This document shows positions 6,885 to 12,295 of a DNA stretch of 12,295 bases, piece by piece (positions within the stretch are counted from its first letter, which is position 1; every line of letters begins with the position of its first letter). Source of the stretch: Methanosphaera sp. GTDB lineage: Archaea; Methanobacteriota; Methanobacteria; Methanobacteriales; Methanobacteriaceae. The stretch lies in contig JAJQHG010000103.1 in the NCBI GenBank assembly GCA_021199865.1, forward strand, positions 1-12,295, given 5' to 3'. A model generated the notes under the pieces. It ran no database searches and was not told where the DNA came from. It saw only the letters and a list, made by a program, of their open reading frames with translations. A program made the position numbers and the translations under genes.

Positions 6885-7658
6885 ATGATAAAAATGACTC
6901 TTTTACAACCTTTATACTCCATATATGAATGGTATATTTCCAGAAACTTAGACACAGATAAAATGCCAAATCATGTTGCAATAATAATGGATGGTAATAG
7001 AAGATTTTCTAAGCTTCATGGAGATAAAGTCATTGAAGGCCATAAAAGGGGTGTTACAACACTTGAAAACGTACTAGGTTGGTGTATGGATTTAGGTATT
7101 AACATAGTAACAGTATATGCATTCTCCACAGAAAACTTTAATAGACCAAAAGAGGAAGTAGACAACCTAATGGATCTATTTGTAAAACAGTTTGCATCCA
7201 TAACTAAAAACAAGAAGATCCATGATAATAAGGTTAAAGTGAAGGCTGTTGGAAAACTAGATCTATTTCCTGAGAAGGTACTAGAATCCATTAGGATAGC
7301 TGAGGAGTCAACTAGTGATTATGAGGGTAGAGTAGTTAATATTGCAATGGGCTATGATGGTAGAACAGAAATTGTTGATGCCTTCAAGAAGATTGCTAAA
7401 AAAGTAGAGGATGGATCTCTCAAACCTAATGATATAACAGAGGATATGATTAATGATAACCTTTATACTGCAGGACTAGAGGATCCAAACCTTGTGATTC
7501 GTACTAGTGGAGAAGAACGTCTAAGTGGATTCCTATTATGGCAATCATCCTATTCTGAGTTATACTTTACAGATAGTTTATGGCCAGAGCTTAGAAAGGT
7601 TGATTTTTTAAGGGCTATAAGATCATATACCTGTAGAGATAGACGTTTTGGAAAATAG
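6885..7658 (+). CDS. uppS: cis-prenyltransferase (undecaprenyl diphosphate synthase family)
   Basis: This cis-prenyltransferase condenses isopentenyl diphosphate onto an allylic diphosphate to make the long polyprenyl carrier lipid used for glycan and pseudomurein assembly and N-glycosylation. Archaeal members are usually annotated as geranylgeranyl-diphosphate-specific tritrans,polycis enzymes. Family motifs: HVAIIMDGNRRF (30-41) with the Mg-binding Asp at about 36, GHKRGV (52-57), VYAFSTENFNRP (77-88), and DPNLVIRTSGEERLSGFLLWQ (200-220) followed by SSYSELYF and WPEL. Length 257 aa is normal. The ATG at 6885 has AGGT at 6877-6880; Met4 at 6894 is an alternative start. tatD begins 12 nt downstream and shares AGGAG overlapping the uppS stop, so this opens a four-gene cluster. 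Confidence 0.94.
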   Translation: MIKMTLLQPLYSIYEWYISRNLDTDKMPNHVAIIMDGNRRFSKLHGDKVIEGHKRGVTTLENVLGWCMDLGINIVTVYAFSTENFNRPKEEVDNLMDLFVKQFASITKNKKIHDNKVKVKAVGKLDLFPEKVLESIRIAEESTSDYEGRVVNIAMGYDGRTEIVDAFKKIAKKVEDGSLKPNDITEDMINDNLYTAGLEDPNLVIRTSGEERLSGFLLWQSSYSELYFTDSLWPELRKVDFLRAIRSYTCRDRRFGK

Positions 7659-7670
7659 GAGAATAATATA

Positions 7671-8429
7671 ATGATAGACTCTCACTGCCACTTGAACTTC
7701 ACAGATTTTGATGATTATAGGGATGAATTAATTAGTAACACTAAAAAGGAATTTAAGTATGTAATTGATTCTGGTGCAAGTATTGAAAGTAATGAAAGAT
7801 CCCTGGAATTAAGTAGGAAATATGATGGCTTTATTAAGACCACTATGGGTTATCATCCCGAGTATAGTGGTAATGATAATAAGGAAACTATTAATAAAAC
7901 AATTGATCAGATAACCCGTAATATTGATAATATACAGGCTATAGGCGAAATAGGACTTGATTATGCGAAGGAGCGTAGTTCCACAGAATATAAACAACAA
8001 CATACTGTTTTTAGACAATTATTAGAGCTTGCCCAGGAATATGATAAACCAGTAGTATTACATGTACGTGAGGCTGAGGCTGAAGCTCTAGAGATAGTTA
8101 AAGAATATCCTGATATTCCTGATGTAATCTTCCATTGTTTTAGTGGATCAAAACAGACTGCACTTGATGTTGTAAATAATGGATACTATGTTTCATTTGC
8201 TACAAATGCCCTATTTTCTAAGAAGCATAAAAAGAATATGAAGGCTGTGCCATTAGAGAATATGTTAACAGAGACAGATAGTCCCTACTTATCACCTGTT
8301 AAGGGTGAGAATAATCAGCCACTTAACATTAGGAAAACTATTGAGAGAATAGAACGTGCAAAGTCAATTGATTTTAAGGAAATTGAGAAAGTAACAGAGA
8401 AGAATGCTATTAGTGTATATAATTTATAG
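7671..8429 (+). CDS. TatD family metal-dependent hydrolase
   Basis: The 252-aa protein is a complete TatD-type amidohydrolase-fold enzyme; characterised members are metal-dependent 3'-5' DNases, and the substrate here is unknown. Metal ligands are all present: DSHCHL (3-8, His5 and His7), GEIGLDY (92-98, Glu93), VVLHVRE (128-134, His131), FHCFSG (154-159, His155) and TETDSPYL (200-207, Asp203). GYHPEY (60-65) is also characteristic. The ATG at 7671 has AGGAG at 7657-7661 with 9-nt spacing. It sits between uppS (12-nt gap) and a small unknown gene (8-nt gap), so it is almost certainly co-transcribed with them. The role may be DNA repair or nucleic-acid turnover, by family only. Confidence 0.9.
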   Translation: MIDSHCHLNFTDFDDYRDELISNTKKEFKYVIDSGASIESNERSLELSRKYDGFIKTTMGYHPEYSGNDNKETINKTIDQITRNIDNIQAIGEIGLDYAKERSSTEYKQQHTVFRQLLELAQEYDKPVVLHVREAEAEALEIVKEYPDIPDVIFHCFSGSKQTALDVVNNGYYVSFATNALFSKKHKKNMKAVPLENMLTETDSPYLSPVKGENNQPLNIRKTIERIERAKSIDFKEIEKVTEKNAISVYNL

Positions 8430-8434
8430 GTGAT
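8428..8434 (+). promoter_or_regulatory. Consensus ribosome-binding site for the 129-aa gene
   Basis: AGGTGAT overlaps the tatD stop codon and lies 3 nt before ATG 8438. It matches the archaeal anti-Shine-Dalgarno core and favours the ATG at 8438 over the in-frame ATG at 8450. Confidence 0.7.
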
Positions 8435-8437
8435 ATT

Positions 8438-8827
8438 ATGGAGAATAATATGATTAAATTATACCTGGATAAGAGATCAGAATATGAATCAAAGATAAAG
8501 AGTGATCTAGAAAAAATAGAGGAATCTGTTGTAGAGTTTGCCCAGGATGGTGACTATTTTAGTATTCAAGCATCTGATGAATCCATAATAACATTTAAGG
8601 CTAAAATGATTGATGATAAGATGTGTGTACTGATACATACTAATGAGAATCCTGTTGATGTAGAACTTACTAAGCTTAACTTGGTAGAGCATCCAGACCT
8701 AATAAAGTGGGTTATACAGAATGATAAGTTTATTAAGGAAGGATTTATGCAGGTACTAATTAATGCTGTTAGAAATGGTGAGGATATTATCACAACACTA
8801 CGTGCTATGAAGGTTAACTATGAATAA
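8438..8827 (+). CDS. Conserved-looking hypothetical protein in the tatD-arfC cluster
   Basis: I do not recognise this 129-aa protein. It is acidic overall and has no signal peptide or membrane segment. The N-terminal third (about 8-36) looks helical and charged, perhaps a coiled coil. It is followed by a probable beta-hairpin region (DYFSIQASDESIITFKAKM, about 39-57, and MCVLIHTNENPVDVEL, about 62-77), then a helical C-terminal half (about 84-125). No cysteine cluster or catalytic motif stands out. It has a consensus ribosome-binding site, an 8-nt gap to tatD and an 8-nt overlap with arfC, so it is surely translated and coupled to both. A role connected to ArfC or simply operon hitch-hiking are both possible. 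Confidence 0.75.
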   Translation: MENNMIKLYLDKRSEYESKIKSDLEKIEESVVEFAQDGDYFSIQASDESIITFKAKMIDDKMCVLIHTNENPVDVELTKLNLVEHPDLIKWVIQNDKFIKEGFMQVLINAVRNGEDIITTLRAMKVNYE

Positions 8828-9482
8828 TAATATGAAGCCATATGTTCATCTAAATAGTGCTATGACTGTTGATGGGAAGATTGCTACAAGTAATAGTTCC
8901 ATGAATATATCAGGTAGTGATGACTTAATTAGAGTACACCATCTAAGAAAAAAATATGATGGTATAATGGTTGGAATAAACACTGTTTTAATTGATGATC
9001 CAAGACTAACCATACATAAAATTGAAGCAGAAAGGGATGATTATCCAACACGTATAATAGTTGATAGTAATGCTCAAATCCCATCTACATCAAGATGTCT
9101 AAATAATGAATCAGATACTATTTTATTAATATCAAAAAGTGCACCAGAAGAGAACATCAGAAAATTAGAGGATAAATGTAGTATCATCATAGCTGGAGAA
9201 AAACAAGTTAATTTAGCTGAAGCCCTAAATAAACTATACTCTAAGGGAATCAAAAGTATTCTATTAGAGGGTGGATCAACACTAAACTACTCAATGCTAA
9301 AAGAACAATTAGTTGATGAATTATCTATTTGTATAGGATCAAAAATACTTGGTGGAAGAGACTCTAAAACACTAGTTGATGGAGAAGGATTCAGTAAAGA
9401 AGACATCATAAAACTTGAATTAAAATCATTTAACCCTATAGATGAAGACATATTACTAGAATATAATGTGAAATATGAATAG
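8820..9482 (+). CDS. arfC: 2,5-diamino-6-ribosylamino-pyrimidinone 5'-phosphate reductase (ArfC/RibD C-terminal-like)
   Basis: ArfC reduces the ribosyl side chain to ribityl in archaeal riboflavin/F420 precursor synthesis, using NAD(P)H. The 220-aa protein has the RibD C-terminal (DHFR-like) fold without a deaminase domain, as in archaea. Motifs: MTVDGKIAT (15-23), DLIRVHHLRKKYDGIMVGINTV (35-56), DDPRLT (59-64), RIIVDS (78-83), and KSILLEGGSTLN (145-156) for the dinucleotide, then ELVDEL-like and GGRDSKTLVDGEG (178-190). The ATG at 8820 overlaps the end of the preceding gene by 8 nt, with AAGG at 8810-8813 just upstream. Met5 at 8832 is an alternative start, since the conserved KPYVHLNSAMT block begins there. 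Its pathway partner arfB is at the other end of the window. Termination probably uses T-rich DNA near 9560-9570. Confidence 0.93.
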   Translation: MNNNMKPYVHLNSAMTVDGKIATSNSSMNISGSDDLIRVHHLRKKYDGIMVGINTVLIDDPRLTIHKIEAERDDYPTRIIVDSNAQIPSTSRCLNNESDTILLISKSAPEENIRKLEDKCSIIIAGEKQVNLAEALNKLYSKGIKSILLEGGSTLNYSMLKEQLVDELSICIGSKILGGRDSKTLVDGEGFSKEDIIKLELKSFNPIDEDILLEYNVKYE

Positions 9483-9557
9483 AACATTGAATAAGAGAAA
9501 AAAAAATAGAGTTAAAAAGGGAAGTGTGAAGTTTAAAGAAAAAAGGGAAGAATGGAA
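9483..9557. other. Short convergent spacer between arfC and the PHP gene
   Basis: It holds A-rich tracts on the + strand (nine As at 9498-9506, six at 9539-9544). These are T-runs for the minus-strand PHP transcript. No gene is seen in it. Confidence 0.5.
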
Positions 9558-9574
9558 TTATATTTTTATTCCAT
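9539..9574 (-). terminator. Hairpin plus T-run at the end of the PHP gene
   Basis: ATGGAAT (9552-9558) and ATTCCAT (9568-9574) form a perfect 7-bp stem with a 9-nt loop. The stem overlaps the PHP stop codon. Reading on the minus strand it is followed by a T6 run (9544-9539), and a further T9 run lies at 9506-9498. Confidence 0.55.
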
Positions 9575-10232
9575 GCTTCTTTAGAACTTTCTCTGGATTA
9601 TTCTTTAATACATTAATTAATTCATCTTCAGGTATCTGTGCTCCAAGAGCTATTCTCTTAGCTAACTTATAGTCAATTAAGTCACCTGGAGCATGAGTAT
9701 CTGTATCTAAGACTAAGTTTGCACCATATTCTAATCCTAGTTTTGCAACATGTCCATTACCAAGACAATGCCCACCCCTAGCACTAATTTCTAGTGAAAC
9801 ATCATTATCAACTGCAATTTGTACTTCTTCTTCTGTTATTAAACCTGGATGTCCTATTATATCAACAGATGGTGATTCGGCTGCCATACGATTTGTTCCA
9901 GCCTTTACTGGTTCAACAATTGTTTCACCATGAACTACTACTATTTCTGCTCCATAGTTACGTGCCTTATTTGCTAGTTTATCTATTATTTCTGGTGGTA
10001 CATGTGTTATTTCTACTCCAGGTATTACCTCTATATCCCAGTAATCCCTCATATCATTAACTATTTTTGCTATATCTTCTGCTATTTGTATATTAGATGC
10101 ATCAACATGATCTGTTATAGCTAGGGCGTTGTGTCCTAATACATCTGCTCTTCTAACAAGCTCTGAGGGTAATAATTCACCATCACTAAATATACTATGG
10201 GTGTGTAAATCTATTCTTTTATCTATAGACAT
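9558..10232 (-). CDS. PHP-domain metal-dependent phosphoesterase (histidinol-phosphatase-like)
   Basis: The 224-aa protein is a single PHP domain, related to histidinol-phosphatase and DNA polymerase PHP enzymes. Motif I is DLHTHSIFSDGE (8-19; His10, His12, Asp17), motif II is AITDHVD (38-44; His42), a Glu ligand lies in PGVEIT (71-76), VVVHGE (98-103) and DIIGHPG (124-130) give His101 and His128, and the final motif is LDTDTHAPGD (175-184). All expected metal residues are present, so it should be an active phosphoesterase; the substrate is unknown. The ATG at 10232 has AAGGAGA on the minus strand at 10245-10239 with 6-nt spacing. It reads away from pantoate kinase across a repeat-rich spacer and ends in a hairpin/T-run. 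It could act in histidine synthesis, but no his gene is nearby. Confidence 0.85.
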   Translation of the reverse strand: MSIDKRIDLHTHSIFSDGELLPSELVRRADVLGHNALAITDHVDASNIQIAEDIAKIVNDMRDYWDIEVIPGVEITHVPPEIIDKLANKARNYGAEIVVVHGETIVEPVKAGTNRMAAESPSVDIIGHPGLITEEEVQIAVDNDVSLEISARGGHCLGNGHVAKLGLEYGANLVLDTDTHAPGDLIDYKLAKRIALGAQIPEDELINVLKNNPEKVLKKHGIKI

Positions 10233-10335
10233 GAAAGTTCTCCTTATTTTAAGTGTTTATTTAAATAATAAACTACTTATTTACTTATAATTATATTTAT
10301 CTATTTATACTGCTAATTATTACTTATAATAATAC

Positions 10336-10384
10336 TTATTTGCTTATAATACTATTATTCTTATAGTATTATTTGCTTATAATA
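10336..10384. repeat. Perfect 16-nt direct repeat, 33-bp period
   Basis: TTATTTGCTTATAATA occurs at 10336-10351 and again at 10369-10384 without mismatch. A diverged copy, TTATTACTTATAATAA, is at 10317-10332. Confidence 0.8.
10346..10372. repeat. Perfect 10-bp inverted repeat with 7-nt loop
   Basis: ATAATACTAT (10346-10355) pairs with ATAGTATTAT (10363-10372) around a 7-nt centre. It lies between, and partly overlaps, the two direct-repeat copies in the divergent promoter region. That position fits a dimeric-regulator operator, although AT-rich chance palindromes cannot be excluded. Confidence 0.6.
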
Positions 10385-10444
10385 TTATTTTTAATATTTT
10401 TCCTATAATCTTATTTATGAATGTGAAAGAATATAAATAATAAT

Positions 10445-11320
10445 ATGATTAAAGAATTAGAAGTATTTGTTCCATGTCACATAACAGGTTTTTTTGAGAT
10501 AATTGATAACATAGATCCCCTGTTACGTGGCTCTAGAGGTGCTGGTATAACACTTGATGAGGGTGTAATCACACATACAAGTATATGTGAAGGTATGGGA
10601 AACTTAAAAATCACTGTAAATGGTAAGGAAGATAAATTAAATACTATAAGCCCTGTTACTGTAGATATCATTAAGAGTAAGTATAATCTTGACTTATCAG
10701 GCTATGATATTACTATTAATCATGATGTTAATCTCCCTATTGGTGCAGGCTTTGGTACTAGTGGATCATTTGCTCTTGGAATAAGTTTTACACTACCATA
10801 CCTACTTGGAGTTTATCCTACATATAAAGAGGCTGGTGAGATTGCACATTTAGCTGAAATTTCACAGTCAAGTGGTTTGGGAGATGTTATCTCTGAGATT
10901 TATGGTGGCTGTGTTATACGCTTACAGCCAGGTTCACCAGTAAATGGTGTAATTGATAAAATTCCGATGACTCAACCTATATATGTTATAACAAAAACAC
11001 TTGGATTACTAAGTACTAGTTCAATAATTGATGACCCAATCTATAAGAAAAGAATTAATGATAGTGGTAATGCTTTAATTAATAAATTATTGAAGAATCC
11101 ATGCATATCTGAATTTATTAAGTTGTCACGAAAATTTAGTGAAAACACAAAATTATTAACACCCGAACTTAGAGAAATAATAGAAATACTAAATGATGAA
11201 ACAATGGGATCCTCCCTGGCAATGCTTGGAAATACTGTATTTGCCCTATCAACAACACCAGATGTATCACTAGATTATAATGTGACAAAAATAAATAATA
11301 CTGGAATACATTATAATTAG
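10445..11320 (+). CDS. Pantoate kinase (archaeal CoA synthesis, GHMP superfamily)
   Basis: Pantoate kinase phosphorylates pantoate; phosphopantothenate synthetase then adds beta-alanine. This is the archaeal variant of coenzyme A synthesis. The 291-aa protein begins with the family block VFVPCHITGFFEI (7-19) and GSRGAG (29-34), and carries the GHMP nucleotide loop PIGAGFGTSGSFALG (98-112), then SSGLGDVISEIYGG (142-155). The C-terminal third is more divergent, as usual in GHMP kinases. The ATG at 10445 is preceded by AT-rich DNA without a clear Shine-Dalgarno. I keep it because it sits a few residues before the conserved VPxHITGFF block. The gene stands alone on this strand, and its partner synthetase is not in the window. 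Two 18-nt direct repeats follow the stop directly. Confidence 0.88.
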   Translation: MIKELEVFVPCHITGFFEIIDNIDPLLRGSRGAGITLDEGVITHTSICEGMGNLKITVNGKEDKLNTISPVTVDIIKSKYNLDLSGYDITINHDVNLPIGAGFGTSGSFALGISFTLPYLLGVYPTYKEAGEIAHLAEISQSSGLGDVISEIYGGCVIRLQPGSPVNGVIDKIPMTQPIYVITKTLGLLSTSSIIDDPIYKKRINDSGNALINKLLKNPCISEFIKLSRKFSENTKLLTPELREIIEILNDETMGSSLAMLGNTVFALSTTPDVSLDYNVTKINNTGIHYN

Positions 11321-11358
11321 TAACAATCAAAATACGTAATTAATAATCAAAATACGTA
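11321..11358. repeat. Two 18-nt direct repeats, 20-bp period, after pantoate kinase
   Basis: Copies at 11321-11338 and 11341-11358 share 17 of 18 bases and contain AATCAAAATACGTA. They start at the base after the pantoate kinase stop codon, in the convergent spacer with the regulator gene. Confidence 0.8.
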
Positions 11359-11418
11359 GTATACAGGATTCATTAATTAAAATGTTATAAAAAAGTATTA
11401 AATATGATAAAAATAGAT

Positions 11419-11452
11419 AAAAAAGTTTGATGTTAAGAATTAAACTTAACAT
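11419..11452 (-). terminator. Hairpin plus T-run at the end of the regulator gene
   Basis: ATGTTAAG (11430-11437) and CTTAACAT (11445-11452) form a perfect 8-bp stem with a 7-nt loop, overlapping the regulator stop codon at 11446-11448. On the minus strand it is followed by five bases and then a T6 run (11424-11419). Confidence 0.6.
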
Positions 11453-12228
11453 TCCTCAATAGAGTAAACAATACCTTTCTTTTCTAATTGATTAGTTACT
11501 CTTGTAGTCATCTTACCTACAGCAAATACAAGTACACTTAAACCCTTTTCTGCTGCACTACAAGTAGCTTCTGCTGTTGCAAACTCAAAGTCTGGATAAA
11601 TATCTAAGTGGTTTGTTATAGCTCTAGCACTTGTACCTAAAACTCCAATCCTATCAAAGTCATGAGAATATATTTCTTCAATCTTAGACATGTCACATGC
11701 ACGAGACCCGCCCTCAGCTATAGGGGGAATCTTAATAATAACAACTTCTTTAGGAATGATCTCTATTTCTCCACCAAGATTAATTAATGTAACATCTTCT
11801 CCTTCTTTAGCATCACTAAATACCTCCGCATATGCACCTGATTCATCCTCAGTATCTGCATAGAGAATACCATCCTCCATATTTAGCCATACCTGTTCAC
11901 CTTGATGTAAATCTTCTGCAGCAATAGCTGGCCAAATTGATTTATATCCATTCATTGTTGTTAATACTGAATCAGAGTATGATTTAAGATTAACAGCATC
12001 TGTTTTAACCTTATCCACACCATCTTTTGTTAGTTTATATTTAAAGTTTACACTACCAATTTCAACTAAACCATCATTAACCAATGACTTAATATTCTCT
12101 GAAACTGCTTGTACAGTAATACCTAATTCATCAGCAATATCCTTCTGTTTTAAGTGAGGATTTTGTTGTGCAATCTTTGCTAGAATCTGGAACTTTGTGA
12201 ATTCACCTTTATTTTTAAATATTCTCAT
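11446..12228 (-). CDS. Winged-helix (MarR-like) transcriptional regulator with C-terminal sensor-like domain
   Basis: The 260-aa protein has an N-terminal winged helix-turn-helix (about 12-70): KFQILAKIAQ, then LKQKDIADELGI, then the recognition helix region TVQAVSENIKSLVNDG (38-53) and a wing (LVEIGSVNFKYKLT). The middle (about 95-165) looks beta-rich. The C-terminal part (about 165-260) contains EGGSRACDMSKIEEI, DRIGVLGTSARAITNHL and AEKGLSVLVFAVGKM, resembling an alpha/beta ligand-binding module. It has Cys178, Cys223 and a C-terminal Cys260. I recognise it as a type found in methanogens but know no target. The ATG at 12228 has AGAGGG on the minus strand at 12240-12235 with 6-nt spacing. 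It is a single-gene unit with its own terminator, so autoregulation or regulation of a distant operon are both possible. Confidence 0.8.
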   Translation of the reverse strand: MRIFKNKGEFTKFQILAKIAQQNPHLKQKDIADELGITVQAVSENIKSLVNDGLVEIGSVNFKYKLTKDGVDKVKTDAVNLKSYSDSVLTTMNGYKSIWPAIAAEDLHQGEQVWLNMEDGILYADTEDESGAYAEVFSDAKEGEDVTLINLGGEIEIIPKEVVIIKIPPIAEGGSRACDMSKIEEIYSHDFDRIGVLGTSARAITNHLDIYPDFEFATAEATCSAAEKGLSVLVFAVGKMTTRVTNQLEKKGIVYSIEEC

Positions 12229-12274
12229 AGAACTCCCTCTGATGTGTTCTGAAAAATAAATTTTACTTTAATTC

Positions 12275-12283
12275 TATATAAAT
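12275..12283 (-). promoter_or_regulatory. Candidate TATA box for the regulator gene
   Basis: ATTTATATA on the minus strand matches an archaeal TATA box. It lies about 47-55 bp upstream of the ATG, which would give a leader of about 20 nt carrying the ribosome-binding site. No window-internal neighbour competes for it. Confidence 0.45.
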
Positions 12284-12295
12284 ATATTACAATTG

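Larger units (their letters stand above)
10233..10444. promoter_or_regulatory. Divergent AT-only spacer between PHP gene and pantoate kinase
   Basis: This 212-bp spacer must contain both divergent promoters. CTTATAAT recurs at 10284-10291 (in ACTTATAATT), 10323-10330, 10343-10350 and 10376-10383, giving several possible TATA boxes. A 16-nt direct repeat and a 10-bp inverted repeat lie within it and are listed separately. Pantoate kinase has no strong Shine-Dalgarno, so a short-leader or leaderless transcript is possible. Confidence 0.45.

Noticed and set aside
9794..10060. Leucine-rich 88-codon frame on the + strand opposite the PHP gene
   Set aside because: Antisense to an intact conserved PHP domain; the Leu/Gln runs come from repeated AT-rich codons of the opposite strand.

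Overview
The window is strongly AT-rich archaeal DNA and reads as a methanogen of the Methanobacteriaceae; I infer a Methanosphaera-like organism. Direct support comes from the methanogenesis-marker protein MtxX/Mmp4, two steps of the archaeal riboflavin/F420 route (ArfB and ArfC), an archaeal pantoate kinase, an archaeal MCT-1/Tma20-like PUA protein, an archaea-specific COG1202-type superfamily II helicase, and ribosome-binding sites of the AGGTGAT/GGAGG type. Genes are densely packed and short intergenic stretches are almost pure A/T with small repeats. I saw no tRNA, rRNA, CRISPR array, insertion sequence or phage gene.

Layout. Positions 49-1237 (+) hold a PUA-domain RNA-binding protein and arfB as a tight pair. 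Positions 1339-3846 (-) hold the helicase, whose reading frame is continuous except for two adjacent in-frame TGA codons (2410-2415). A divergent AT-rich spacer with a 31-bp tandem repeat leads to cbiC-hemL (4104-6011, +), a tetrapyrrole/cobamide pair, then mtxX (6065-6760, +). A second + strand cluster is uppS-tatD-unknown 129-aa gene-arfC (6885-9482), with 12- and 8-nt gaps and an 8-nt overlap. A PHP-domain phosphoesterase (9558-10232, -) and pantoate kinase (10445-11320, +) diverge from a spacer carrying direct and inverted repeats. The window ends with a winged-helix regulator (11446-12228, -).

How the genes fit together. Most are core archaeal housekeeping: GTP-derived pyrimidine intermediates for riboflavin and F420 (arfB, arfC), tetrapyrroles for F430 and cobamides (hemL, cbiC), CoA (pantoate kinase), polyprenyl carrier lipid (uppS), and translation (PUA protein). 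I do not see a defence system or other clearly new system. The most unusual signal is the helicase interruption: a tandem TGA pair exactly at the two variable positions between HAG and Y of helicase domain 2, with frame and length preserved. An overlapping ten-codon mini-ORF links the first half to an ATG opening the second half. The alternatives are a recent double nonsense pseudogene, a consensus error, or a translationally coupled split helicase.
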